NCBI GenBank assembly: GCA_944380515.1
Contig: CALWHT010000014.1
Span: 1-64,000 of the forward strand
Length of the DNA stretch: 64,000 nt
DNA from: an uncultured Roseburia sp.
GTDB lineage: Bacteria > Bacillota > Clostridia > Lachnospirales > Lachnospiraceae
Direction: 5' to 3'
The translations under genes were made by a program, and so were the position numbers. The notes under the pieces were generated by a model, which ran no database searches, was not told where the DNA came from, and was given only the letters and a program-made list of their open reading frames with translations. This document shows, one piece after another, positions 52,243 through 60,669 of this stretch. Numbering within the stretch: position 1 is the first letter of the stretch; every line of letters begins with the position of its first letter.

Positions 52243-53300
52243 AGAAAAATATTTTGGTAGTTGATGACTCTGCACTCATGAGAAGGGTTATTTGTGATAT
52301 TATTAATTCGGACGAAACATTTCAGGCAACCGATGTATGCCGTGACGGGCTTGAGGCATATGAGAGGCTGAAAACGACAAAATACGACGGCGTTGTGCTT
52401 GATGTGAATATGCCGAGGATGGATGGTCTGGAGCTGCTTGACAGGCTGCAGAAGGAAAAAATTAAGGCGACGGTCATTATGGTGAGCACCACCACCACGA
52501 AGGATGCGGAGGTTACGATACTTGCGATGGAGCGAGGGGCCGTGGACTTTGTGGAGAAGCCGACTAATATCATCGAGGCGAAGGGAGAGGACTTCAAGAA
52601 GAGATTGCTGGGAGTCCTGTCCGCTGTCTTAAGAACCTCCCGGTTTTCCTATGCCGGCAGGACGGCGGCAGCTTCGGAGAAAGTCGTGATCCGTAAAAAT
52701 GCAGAAACGATTAAAAGCGGCAATAAGCTGGTGGCTCTCGCCTGTTCGACGGGGGGACCGAAGGCGCTTCAGAGTGTCATCCCGTATCTTCCGAAAAACC
52801 TCAACGCACCGATGGTTCTGGTACAGCATATGCCTGCCGGTTTTACCAAATCCATGGCAGACAGGTTAAACGAGGTCAGTCAGATACAGGTAAAGGAAGC
52901 GGAGGACGGAGATGTGCTCAAAAAGGGGACGGTGTATATCGCACCCGGCGGTAAGCACATGGAGGTGAAACGGAGCCCTGACGGCAGCCACAGAATCAAG
53001 CTCAATGACATGCCGCCAATCGGCGGGTTGAAGCCGTGCGCCAATATTACCTATGATTCCCTTACGGGCAGCGGGTATGACCAGATTGTATGTGTCGTGC
53101 TGACCGGTATGGGAGCGGACGGTACCAACGGGATTAAGACGCTTGCAAAGAGCAAGCCGGTTTATGTCATTGCACAGAATGCCGAAACCTGTGTCGTCTA
53201 CGGAATGCCAAAGGCGATTGCCGAAACGGGATTGGTCAATGAGGTTGTCCCGCTTGCGGAGGTTGCACAGACTATCACAAAGAATGTGGGGGTACAGTAA
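52239..53300 (+). CDS. cheB: Chemotaxis methylesterase CheB
   Basis: A 353-residue receptor glutamate methylesterase. Receiver domain with D55 (LDVNMPRMDG) and a catalytic domain with S170 (CSTGGP), H197 (VQHMPAG) and D294 (MGADGTNG). It removes methyl groups from MCPs during adaptation. The partner methyltransferase cheR is not in the window. Confidence 0.95.
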   Translation: MKKNILVVDDSALMRRVICDIINSDETFQATDVCRDGLEAYERLKTTKYDGVVLDVNMPRMDGLELLDRLQKEKIKATVIMVSTTTTKDAEVTILAMERGAVDFVEKPTNIIEAKGEDFKKRLLGVLSAVLRTSRFSYAGRTAAASEKVVIRKNAETIKSGNKLVALACSTGGPKALQSVIPYLPKNLNAPMVLVQHMPAGFTKSMADRLNEVSQIQVKEAEDGDVLKKGTVYIAPGGKHMEVKRSPDGSHRIKLNDMPPIGGLKPCANITYDSLTGSGYDQIVCVVLTGMGADGTNGIKTLAKSKPVYVIAQNAETCVVYGMPKAIAETGLVNEVVPLAEVAQTITKNVGVQ

Positions 53301-53301
53301 T

Positions 53302-55428
53302 ATGGATGTAAGCCAGTATCTTGAGATTTTTATTGATGAAACAGAAGAACATCTGCAGACTTTGAGCGATTGCATTATGGAGCTTGAAAAAGAGCCGGAA
53401 AATATGGATACCATAAATGAAATTTTCCGTGCGGCCCATTCGCTGAAAGGAATGGCGGGCACCATGGGCTTTAAGCGCATGCAGCGTCTGACGCATGATA
53501 TGGAGAATGTGTTCCAGGAGGTCAGAGGCGAAAAGATCAAGGTGAACAGCAGCATGATCGATTTGCTGTTTAAATGCCTTGACGCGATTGAAGGCTATCT
53601 GAATAATGTAAAGGCAAGCTCGGACGAGGGAACGGAAGACAACGAGCTGATCATCAAAGAATTAAATGATTTTATTGCGGACAAGGAAGGTATCGCGGCG
53701 AAGCCCGAGCAGCCGAAGCAGGAAGAGAAGGCTGAGGAGCAGGTCGGAGAGAAGAAATACTTCGAATTTGATATGAGCGAGTCCGAAAAGTCAAAAATAA
53801 AAGAAGCGGAGGAAAAAGGCTCCCACGTTTACGGGATGACGGTATATATCCAGAAGGAGTGTCTGCTTAAGGCGGCAAGGGCTTTTCTGGTATTCAAGGC
53901 GGTGGAAGAGTGCGGACAGATTCTTGTCTACAATCCGAGCTCTCAGGAAATCGAGGACGAGCATTTTGAAAACGATTTCAGCTTTTACATTGCCTCTGAA
54001 GAACCGTTGGAAAAGGTGCTGGAGGCAGCGAAGTCGGTATCCGAAATCGAGGATGTGGTCGGTGAAGAAGTAACCTACGCAGCGCTTGCGGAGAGACAGG
54101 CGCAGGCAGAAAAAGCGGCGGCAGAGGCACAGGAGGCAAAAGCCACGGCGGAGGCGCAGGCAGAAAAAGCGGCGGAGACATCCGGCGTACAGGCGGCTTC
54201 TCAGACGGAGACAAAGCCGCAGCCCGCAAAAGCGCAGCCGGCAAATAAGAAACAGGCGGCGGCAAAGCCTGTGACGAACAGGACAGTTCGTGTTGACATT
54301 GAAAAGCTGGATGCACTCATGAATCAGGTCTCCGAGCTTATCATTGCCAAAAACAGCCTGGTTTCTATCGGTTCCGCGGATTCCGGGGACTTCCAGAGCC
54401 AGAGTTTCCACGAGCAGATTGAGAGCCTGGAGCGGATTACCACCAATCTGCATGAGTCAGTCATGAAGGTACGAATGGTTCCGATTGAGAGCGTTGTAAA
54501 TAAATTCCCGCGGATGATCCGTGACCTTTCCAGAAAGCTGAACAAAAAAATGGAGCTGTATATGACCGGTGAGGATACGGAGCTGGACCGTACAGTGGTG
54601 GATCAGATTGGCGACCCGTTACAGCATTTGCTGCGCAATTCGGCGGATCACGGACTGGAGGACAATGAGACGCGTCTTGCGCTCGGGAAACCGGAAGTGG
54701 GAAGTATTTTCTTGAACGCATTCCAGGAAGGAAATAATGTCATTATTCAGGTCGGGGATGACGGTAGCGGCATTGACGTGGCGGCTGTCCGTAATAAGGC
54801 TGTGGAGCGCGGCGTGATTACCGAGGAGCAGGCGGAAAGCATGTCTCAGAAAGAGATTATCAATCTTTTGTTCCTGCCGAGCTTTTCTATGGCAAAAAAG
54901 GTAACGGATATTTCGGGCCGCGGTGTCGGACTGGACGTTGTGAAATCCAACATCGAGGCATTGGGCGGCGATGTTGAGGTTAAGACGGCGCTTGGAGAGG
55001 GAACGACCTTTACGGTACGGCTTCCGCTTACACTGGCAATCATTCAGGCTCTGATGGTTGAAATCAGAGATGAAAAATATGCAATTGCGCTGGCATCCAT
55101 TGCCACGATTGAGGAGATTCCGGTCAAGGATATTAAATATGTGGAGGCGCAGGAGGTTATCAATCTGCGCGGCGGGGTAATTCCGCTGGTTCGTCTGGAT
55201 CAGGTGCTTGATATTCCGCCAAGAGAGGAGCCTGAGAGCCTCACCGTGGTGATTGTAATGAAGGGCGACAATATGACGGGACTTGTGGTGGACAATCTGA
55301 TTGGTCAGCAGGAAATCGTTATCAAGTCGCTGGGCAAATACATAAATAACAACAAGATTATCAGCGGTGCGACCATTCTCGGTGACGGCGAGGTTGCTTT
55401 AATTCTGGATGTGAACACATTGATGTAA
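53302..55428 (+). CDS. cheA: Chemotaxis histidine kinase CheA
   Basis: A 708-residue kinase. P1 domain with phosphorylated H46 (AAHSLKG), a P2-like domain (about 160-260), an Ala/Glu/Lys/Gln-rich linker (about 260-325), P3 dimerisation (about 330-400), P4 kinase domain with HLLRNSADHGLE, DDGSGI and GRGVGLDVVK, and P5 CheW-like domain (about 570-708). The ATG at 53302 follows directly after cheB; the longer frame overlapping cheB is rejected. Confidence 0.95.
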   Translation: MDVSQYLEIFIDETEEHLQTLSDCIMELEKEPENMDTINEIFRAAHSLKGMAGTMGFKRMQRLTHDMENVFQEVRGEKIKVNSSMIDLLFKCLDAIEGYLNNVKASSDEGTEDNELIIKELNDFIADKEGIAAKPEQPKQEEKAEEQVGEKKYFEFDMSESEKSKIKEAEEKGSHVYGMTVYIQKECLLKAARAFLVFKAVEECGQILVYNPSSQEIEDEHFENDFSFYIASEEPLEKVLEAAKSVSEIEDVVGEEVTYAALAERQAQAEKAAAEAQEAKATAEAQAEKAAETSGVQAASQTETKPQPAKAQPANKKQAAAKPVTNRTVRVDIEKLDALMNQVSELIIAKNSLVSIGSADSGDFQSQSFHEQIESLERITTNLHESVMKVRMVPIESVVNKFPRMIRDLSRKLNKKMELYMTGEDTELDRTVVDQIGDPLQHLLRNSADHGLEDNETRLALGKPEVGSIFLNAFQEGNNVIIQVGDDGSGIDVAAVRNKAVERGVITEEQAESMSQKEIINLLFLPSFSMAKKVTDISGRGVGLDVVKSNIEALGGDVEVKTALGEGTTFTVRLPLTLAIIQALMVEIRDEKYAIALASIATIEEIPVKDIKYVEAQEVINLRGGVIPLVRLDQVLDIPPREEPESLTVVIVMKGDNMTGLVVDNLIGQQEIVIKSLGKYINNNKIISGATILGDGEVALILDVNTLM

Positions 55429-55442
55429 TGGGGGGACGGAAC

Positions 55443-55889
55443 ATGGCGAATAATAATCTTGAAATGGTGGAAAAAGAGTCAAAGCAATATATTGTTGTCA
55501 TGGTTGGCAGCGAACAGTACGGAATCGACATCAGCTACATAGACAATATTGTGCGGATGCAGAAAATTACAAGAGTTCCGAAGGCGCAGCCTTATTTCAA
55601 GGGGATGATCAATCTCCGCGGAGAGGTTGTTCCCGTAATGAGCGTGCGCAAGAAAATGGGACTTGAGGACGATGTGTTTACGAATGCAAGCAGAATCATT
55701 ATCATAAAGCTGGAAGAAAGCGGTTCGTTCGGCATTATTGTAGACGAGGTAAAAGGTGTTGTGAACTTAAGCGATGATGAAATTGATAATATCTCCAACA
55801 AGGGAAAATTTATCAACGGAATCGGGAAGCATGGCGGTGAATTGATTTCCCTGCTGGAAATTAATTCCATTGTCGAAGAAAACGTGTAA
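55443..55889 (+). CDS. cheW: Chemotaxis coupling protein CheW
   Basis: A 148-residue adaptor joining MCPs to CheA (QYIVVMVGSEQYGIDISYID, GMINLRGEVVPVMSVRKKMG). ATG 55443 has a G-rich site 7 nt upstream (GGGGGGACGGAAC region); the start at 55428 overlaps the end of cheA and lacks one. A strong hairpin follows at 55899. Confidence 0.94.
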   Translation: MANNNLEMVEKESKQYIVVMVGSEQYGIDISYIDNIVRMQKITRVPKAQPYFKGMINLRGEVVPVMSVRKKMGLEDDVFTNASRIIIIKLEESGSFGIIVDEVKGVVNLSDDEIDNISNKGKFINGIGKHGGELISLLEINSIVEENV

Positions 55890-55898
55890 AATCCCGGA

Positions 55899-55936
55899 GG
55901 TTAGTAAAGCTTTGCATGAGGCTTTACTAACCTTTT
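55899..55936 (+). terminator. Terminator-like hairpin between cheW and cheC
   Basis: GGTTAGTAAAGC (55899-55910) and GCTTTACTAACC (55921-55932) form a perfect 12-bp stem with a 10-nt loop, followed by TTTTGCG. The U-run is short, so it may stop only some transcripts and lower expression of cheC, cheD and fliA, or protect the upstream RNA. Confidence 0.6.
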
Positions 55937-55972
55937 GCGTCTTGAAATGAAATAGAAGGAGAGAAAAGGTTC

Positions 55973-56593
55973 ATGGGAAAGCTATCGTTGGAAGACGTAA
56001 ATAATATGTATCTGGACGTCTTAAAAGAAATCGGCAATATCGGAGCGGGAAATGCGACGACTGCAATCGCCAATATGCTCGGAAGAAAAATTGACATGAA
56101 CGTTCCGAATATCAAGCTGATGGAAGCGTCAAAGCTGGGAACGGCTGTGGGGGCGGAGGATCAGACGATTGTCGGCATTTTTCTGGAGGTTCAAAACGAT
56201 ATTGAGGGAAGCATGATGTTTCTTTTGGATATTCCGTCGGCACGCTATCTTGTCAACAGGCTGATGATGATGGATATGCCGGAGGACAAACCCTTTGACG
56301 AGATGGAATTATCTGCACTCAAGGAAATCGGAAATATCATAGCAGGCTCTTATCTGTCGGCCTTATCGGCAATGACGGGGCTTGTGATCGTTCCGTCCGT
56401 ACCCTATATAGCGGTGGATATGGCGGCTTCTATTTTGAGTGTCCCTGCAATTGAGTTTGGACAGTTCGGCGATAATGCGCTGCTGATACAGACAGAAATA
56501 TGTGCCGATGTAGCTATTAATGGTTATTTTATATTGATGCCTGAGCAGGATTCATATGAAAAGATACTAACGTCACTGGGAATCTCGTTGTAA
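55973..56593 (+). CDS. cheC: CheY-P phosphatase CheC
   Basis: A 206-residue phosphatase with two active-site helices, LKEIGNIGAGNATTAIAN and LKEIGNIIAGSYLSALSA, each carrying the E-x2-N pair. It ends CheY signalling and binds CheD as part of adaptation. SD AAGGAGAG. Confidence 0.95.
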   Translation: MGKLSLEDVNNMYLDVLKEIGNIGAGNATTAIANMLGRKIDMNVPNIKLMEASKLGTAVGAEDQTIVGIFLEVQNDIEGSMMFLLDIPSARYLVNRLMMMDMPEDKPFDEMELSALKEIGNIIAGSYLSALSAMTGLVIVPSVPYIAVDMAASILSVPAIEFGQFGDNALLIQTEICADVAINGYFILMPEQDSYEKILTSLGISL

Positions 56594-56608
56594 GGAGAAG
56601 AAGAACAT

Positions 56609-57094
56609 ATGGGTGAAGTAATCAAAGTGGGCATGGCGGATTTGAATGTGTGCAAGGCCCCGGATGTTATTACGACCTTGGGATTGGGTTCATGTATCGG
56701 TCTGGTTTTTTACGATCCGGTAACGAAGGTGGGCGGAATGGTTCATTATATGCTTCCTGACAGTACAAAGGTTCGAAATAACAGCAATGTAGCAAAGTTT
56801 GCGGATACGGGAATAGATGAATTGTTAAGACGCGTGCTTGCAGCGGGAGCGAACAGAAGTCGTCTGATTGCCAAAATTGCCGGCGGGGCGAAAATGTTTG
56901 AGGTAAGCGGCTTGTCCGATGTCGGGAATATCGGGGCAAGAAACGCCGAAGCGGCAAAAGCAAAGTTAAAACAGCTTGGAATCAGGCTTGTCGCTGAAGA
57001 CACCGGCTTAAATTACGGCCGTACCGTGGAATTGCATTGTGATACGGGGGAGTTTTATATCAAGTCAGTCGGAAAGCCTTTAAAAATCATTTAA
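56609..57094 (+). CDS. cheD: Chemoreceptor glutamine deamidase CheD
   Basis: A 161-residue receptor deamidase. Catalytic C29 (GLGSCIG) and H46 (GGMVHYMLP) are present, together with AGGAKMFE and NIGARNAEA. It lies directly after cheC, its partner and inhibitor. Confidence 0.95.
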   Translation: MGEVIKVGMADLNVCKAPDVITTLGLGSCIGLVFYDPVTKVGGMVHYMLPDSTKVRNNSNVAKFADTGIDELLRRVLAAGANRSRLIAKIAGGAKMFEVSGLSDVGNIGARNAEAAKAKLKQLGIRLVAEDTGLNYGRTVELHCDTGEFYIKSVGKPLKII

Positions 57095-57112
57095 GAGAGG
57101 CATGGATGCAAT

Positions 57113-57382
57113 ATGAAAACAAAGCCGATACCTGCGATTATTATGCTCGTGGCCGGGGTTATCGCCTGCGCGGCCGGCATCATCGGACGGATGGAGCTGT
57201 TGGATTTTACTAAAATGCTGCTGATTGTCCTAGTAGTATTTTACATATTCGGCTGCATTGCAAAGCTGATAATCGACAGAAATTTTAAAGAGATGGAAGA
57301 AGATACCACGGATGGTGAGAGTGCTGCGGAAGAAGGGGAGGAGCAGCCGGGGCAGGAACAGGAAGAACAGGATGAAAAATAA
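57113..57382 (+). CDS. Small two-TM protein with acidic tail
   Basis: An 89-residue protein of unknown function: two TM segments (about 7-25, PAIIMLVAGVIACAAGIIG; about 33-56, MLLIVLVVFYIFGCIAKLII) and a Glu/Gln-rich tail. It lies between cheD and fliA in the operon with gaps of about 20 nt and its own ribosome binding site. Its place suggests a link to motility, but nothing in it shows how. Confidence 0.75.
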   Translation: MKTKPIPAIIMLVAGVIACAAGIIGRMELLDFTKMLLIVLVVFYIFGCIAKLIIDRNFKEMEEDTTDGESAAEEGEEQPGQEQEEQDEK

Positions 57383-57402
57383 CATAGACGTGGGGGCTTC
57401 AT

Positions 57403-58170
57403 ATGAAAACGGTAGAGAAAGAAAAGCTCTGGGAGGAATATCATAAAAATCCGACCGCAGAGCTGCGGGAAAAAATAATTATTGAGTATGCGCCGCTGGT
57501 GAAGGTGGTTGCGGGTCGCCTCAGTATGTATCTTGGTTATAACGTAGAGTATGAAGACCTGGTCAGCTATGGTGTGTTTGGCCTGATTGATGCGATTGAT
57601 AAATTTGATTTGGGAAAAGATGTAAAGTTTGAGACCTACGCAAGCCTGCGGATCCGCGGCTCCATTTTGGATCAGATCCGCAAAATGGACTGGATTCCGA
57701 GAACCGTAAGGCAGAAGCGCAAAAAAATCGAGGAAGCAATCCGGCAGATTGAGACGAGGACAGGCCAGAATGCAACCGATGAGGAAATTGCAAAGGAGCT
57801 TGGAATCGCGGAGACGGAGCTGAACGACTGGCAGACACAGCTGAATGTGACGAATGTGGTTTCATTAAACGAGTTTGTGGAGCAGGGCGGCGAGCCCGTG
57901 ATGGATGCCAGGAACAATTCGCATTTTATACAGCCGGAGGAAGCCATTCAGGAAGAGGAATTAAAAAAGACCCTGATGGAATCCATGGACCTTTTGACGG
58001 AAAAGGAAAGAAAGGTCATTTTATTGTACTACTATGAAGATTTGACACTCAAAGAAATCAGCAATATTTTGGAGGTTTCGGAGTCAAGGGTTTCACAGCT
58101 TCATACGAAAGCGTTGATTAAGATGCGCAAAAAAATGGGGAGCTACATGGAAATTCTGGTGGATGGATAA
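57403..58170 (+). CDS. fliA: Flagellar sigma factor FliA/SigD
   Basis: A 255-residue sigma-28 that directs late flagellar and chemotaxis genes. Region 2 (YAPLVKVVAGRLSMYLGYNV, YEDLVSYGVFGLIDAIDKFD), region 3 and region 4 (TLKEISNILEVSESRVSQLHTKAL) are complete. Near the operon end, as sigD in Bacillus, so its level depends on long transcripts. The anti-sigma factor FlgM is not in the window. Confidence 0.95.
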   Translation: MKTVEKEKLWEEYHKNPTAELREKIIIEYAPLVKVVAGRLSMYLGYNVEYEDLVSYGVFGLIDAIDKFDLGKDVKFETYASLRIRGSILDQIRKMDWIPRTVRQKRKKIEEAIRQIETRTGQNATDEEIAKELGIAETELNDWQTQLNVTNVVSLNEFVEQGGEPVMDARNNSHFIQPEEAIQEEELKKTLMESMDLLTEKERKVILLYYYEDLTLKEISNILEVSESRVSQLHTKALIKMRKKMGSYMEILVDG

Positions 58171-58193
58171 CAGCGATTGGGAGGTGCTCTTGT

Positions 58194-58517
58194 ATGTCGA
58201 TAAGGCCGGTGGATTTGAGCGGAATGATACAGCGTACACAGGATGTCGGAAATATTAAGCAGACGGAGGATAACAAGCCTGTAGTACAGCAGTACAATAT
58301 TGAAGCGAGACAGCTTAAGCAGGAGGAACGCCTGTCTCACAAGGTACAGGAGTCTGAGCGAAAGGAAAACGAAGGGTTTCGTTACGACGCAAAGGAGAAA
58401 GGCAGCAACAGCTACAGCAGAGAGGAACAAAAGAAAAAAAGACAGGCAAAGGAACCGGAGAACGGCGGGAAGGTTGTCCCAAAGGGGGGAACGGGCGGCT
58501 TTGACGTGAAAATATAA
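58194..58517 (+). CDS. Conserved hypothetical protein after fliA
   Basis: A 107-residue soluble, highly polar protein. The first 35 residues (MSIRPVDLSGMIQRTQDVGN, IKQTEDNKP) look like the conserved part, the rest is Glu/Lys-rich and probably disordered with a Gly-rich end (GGTGGFDVKI). SD GGGAGGTG. The function is unknown; a role in flagellar control is suggested only by position between fliA and the SwrB-like gene. Confidence 0.75.
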   Translation: MSIRPVDLSGMIQRTQDVGNIKQTEDNKPVVQQYNIEARQLKQEERLSHKVQESERKENEGFRYDAKEKGSNSYSREEQKKKRQAKEPENGGKVVPKGGTGGFDVKI

Positions 58518-58526
58518 GGAGTGTAT

Positions 58527-59192
58527 ATGACTGGAGTAGAAATCATTTTGCTTCTGACAGGGGTGGTATTCATGGTTGGAAGCTTTTTTGTCGCGGAAAA
58601 ATTATCTCCGTCGGAATTGAATAAAATTGCGGAGTTAAGCGAGGATGAGCTGAAAAAAATCATTGACCGCAGCATTGCGGATGCCGGCGTGAAAATCGAG
58701 GAAACCATTGAAAATCAACTGGACGTATCGGGAGAAAAGGTGGATCGGGCGTTGGAAAAGGAGACCAATGAGAAAATCATGGCCATCAGTGAATATTCCG
58801 ATACTGTGCTTGAGAATATGAATAAAACCCATAATGAGATTATTTTTCTCTATAATATGTTAAACGATAAGCACACGGAGCTGACGCAGCTTGCTTCGAA
58901 TCTGCAAAGGCTGGCTGCGGATGTAAGGAATGTGCAGGAGACGGCGGCAAAGATGCTGGAGCCGGAGCCGCAGCCCGTGAGAGAGCAGCCGGCGGCGGAG
59001 GAAATCGCAAAGCCGCAGCAGCCGGAGCCGGAAGAAAATCCGGCCGAGGGAGAGCAGGAAAAACATAACCAGCAGATTCTCGCCCTTCACGGGGAAGGAT
59101 TTAAGGATGTAGAGATTGCCAGAAAATTGGGTCTGGGACTGGGCGAGGTGAGACTGGTCATCGGACTTTACAGAGGGGATAAAAATTCGTGA
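58527..59192 (+). CDS. SwrB-like membrane protein (DUF6115 type)
   Basis: A 221-residue protein: N-terminal TM (about 3-22, VEIILLLTGVVFMVGSFFV), coiled coil (about 30-140), Pro/Glu/Gln-rich linker and a C-terminal helix-turn-helix-like module (ILALHGEGFKDVEIARKLGL). The layout and the place between sigD and rpsB are those of SwrB in Bacillus, which activates the flagellar export apparatus. ATG 58527 has AAGGAG 5 nt upstream. Homology to SwrB is inferred from layout and order. Confidence 0.75.
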   Translation: MTGVEIILLLTGVVFMVGSFFVAEKLSPSELNKIAELSEDELKKIIDRSIADAGVKIEETIENQLDVSGEKVDRALEKETNEKIMAISEYSDTVLENMNKTHNEIIFLYNMLNDKHTELTQLASNLQRLAADVRNVQETAAKMLEPEPQPVREQPAAEEIAKPQQPEPEENPAEGEQEKHNQQILALHGEGFKDVEIARKLGLGLGEVRLVIGLYRGDKNS

Positions 59193-59728
59193 AATTAAAA
59201 TATTATCTGAGGGGACTCGGAATCGGGATCATTGTGACAACGATTGTATTGATGATTAGCTTTTCATCGGAAGAAGAAACGCTTTCCGACGGAGAGATTA
59301 TCGCGCGGGCGGCGCAGCTGGGCATGATTATGCCGGGGGAAGAAACAGAGCAGCCCATGGATACAGAGGACGGAGAGAACACGGAGATGGAGCAGGGAAC
59401 GGAGCAGCCCGCAGATACGCAAGCGCAGCAGGAAACAGAGCAGCCCGCAGATACGCAGGCGGAGCAGGGAACGGAGCAGTCCGGAGACGGGCAGGAGGAG
59501 ACCCGCGAACCGTTTCGCCTGGTGGTGAATCAGGGGGATGTGTGCAGGACGATTTGTGAAAACCTTGCAATCAGCGGTGTGATTGACGACCCGGAGGGAC
59601 TGCGCAGGTATCTGCTGGAGGCCGGGTACGCGTCTTCCATCAGCGTGGGAACCTATGAGATACCCTACGGGCTTTCCTTTGAGGAAATTACGGAAATTTT
59701 GCAGGCGGGTCCCTTGGAAAAACAGTAA
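59189..59728 (+). CDS. Mini-MltG-like membrane protein with repeats
   Basis: A 179-residue protein with one TM (about 9-26), a Glu/Gln-rich region that contains a 12-residue tandem repeat TEQPADTQAQQE (71-82, 83-94, degraded before and after) and a C-terminal domain (about 110-175, NQGDVCRTICENLAISGVID, VGTYEIPYGLSFEEITEIL) resembling the LysM-like N-terminal domain of the transglycosylase MltG. The catalytic domain is absent. The start GTG overlaps the previous stop (GTGA). Last gene before rpsB. Confidence 0.7.
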   Translation: MKLKYYLRGLGIGIIVTTIVLMISFSSEEETLSDGEIIARAAQLGMIMPGEETEQPMDTEDGENTEMEQGTEQPADTQAQQETEQPADTQAEQGTEQSGDGQEETREPFRLVVNQGDVCRTICENLAISGVIDDPEGLRRYLLEAGYASSISVGTYEIPYGLSFEEITEILQAGPLEKQ

Positions 59729-59735
59729 AAAATGC

Positions 59736-59764
59736 TTGCTTTGCCGTGTTTTCTATGTTATAAT
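59736..59764 (+). promoter_or_regulatory. SigA promoter of rpsB-tsf
   Basis: TTGCTT (59736-59741), 17 bp, TATAAT (59759-59764). Strong promoter directly after the mini-MltG gene, separating the ribosomal operon from fla/che. Confidence 0.8.
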
Positions 59765-59771
59765 TGGCGAG

Positions 59772-59894
59772 GCTCTAACGGGATTTGTCATAAAATTCCG
59801 TAAAAAACACATGTGCTGACCGATGGACCGGTGCCAAAATGGTCGTCTGGAGGAATGAAGCGCATGGAAGCAATTGAAAACCAGGAGGTAGAAT
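59772..59894 (+). promoter_or_regulatory. rpsB 5' leader
   Basis: About 120 nt of untranslated leader with two possible stems, CGGGATTT/AAATTCCG and ACCG/CGGT. Many rpsB leaders bind S2 for autoregulation; a known S2 motif was not recognised here. It ends with the ribosome binding site AGGAGG at 59883-59888. Confidence 0.35.
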
Positions 59895-60644
59895 ATGAGC
59901 GTTATTTCAATGAAACAGTTATTAGAGGCAGGTGTTCACTTCGGACATCAGACGAGAAGATGGAACCCGAAAATGGCTCCCTACATTTATACCGAGAGAA
60001 ACGGTATCTACATTATTGATTTACAGAAATCGGTAGGAAAAGTAGATGAGGCATATAAGGCAGTGTCCGACATCGCGGCAGAAGGCGGCACGATTCTTTT
60101 TGTGGGAACCAAGAAGCAGGCACAGGACGCGATCAAGACAGAGGCAGAGCGCTGCGGTATGTTCTATGTAAACGAGAGATGGCTGGGCGGTATGCTGACC
60201 AATTTCCGCACCATTCAGAGCCGTATTGCAAGATTAAAAGAGATTGAGACGATGGCTGCGGACGGTACGTTTGAAGTACTGCCGAAAAAAGAAGTGATCG
60301 CACTGAAAAAAGAGTGGGAAAAATTAGAGAAAAACCTTGGCGGTATCAAGGAGATGAAGAGACTTCCGGATGCTATTTTCGTAGTAGACCCGAAGAAGGA
60401 GAGAATCTGCATTCAGGAGGCACATACACTGGGAATTACCTTAATCGGTATTGCAGACACGAACTGTGATCCGGAGGAGTTGGATTATGTCATTCCGGGC
60501 AACGATGATGCAATCAGAGCCGTAAAATTAATCGTATCTAAGATGGCAGACGCTGTAATCGAGGCAAATCAGGGTGCGGAGATGACCGCAGAGGAAGTTG
60601 AGTCCGCAGAAGCTGATGAGGAAGCGGCAGTAGAAGAAGCATAA
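59895..60644 (+). CDS. rpsB: 30S ribosomal protein S2
   Basis: A 249-residue small-subunit protein ([80 protein letters not shown]) with an acidic tail. AGGAGG lies 6 nt before the ATG. Followed by tsf as in nearly all bacteria. Confidence 0.98.
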   Translation: MSVISMKQLLEAGVHFGHQTRRWNPKMAPYIYTERNGIYIIDLQKSVGKVDEAYKAVSDIAAEGGTILFVGTKKQAQDAIKTEAERCGMFYVNERWLGGMLTNFRTIQSRIARLKEIETMAADGTFEVLPKKEVIALKKEWEKLEKNLGGIKEMKRLPDAIFVVDPKKERICIQEAHTLGITLIGIADTNCDPEELDYVIPGNDDAIRAVKLIVSKMADAVIEANQGAEMTAEEVESAEADEEAAVEEA

Positions 60645-60669
60645 GGAATCGATATTGGAGGATATGAAG

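Noticed and set aside
53143-53301. CheA start at 53143
   Set aside because: The segment overlaps cheB in another frame; CheA P1 begins at MDVSQYLEIF (53302).
59399-59480. CRISPR-like repeats
   Set aside because: The 36-bp repeats are adjacent, without spacers, and in frame within a gene.
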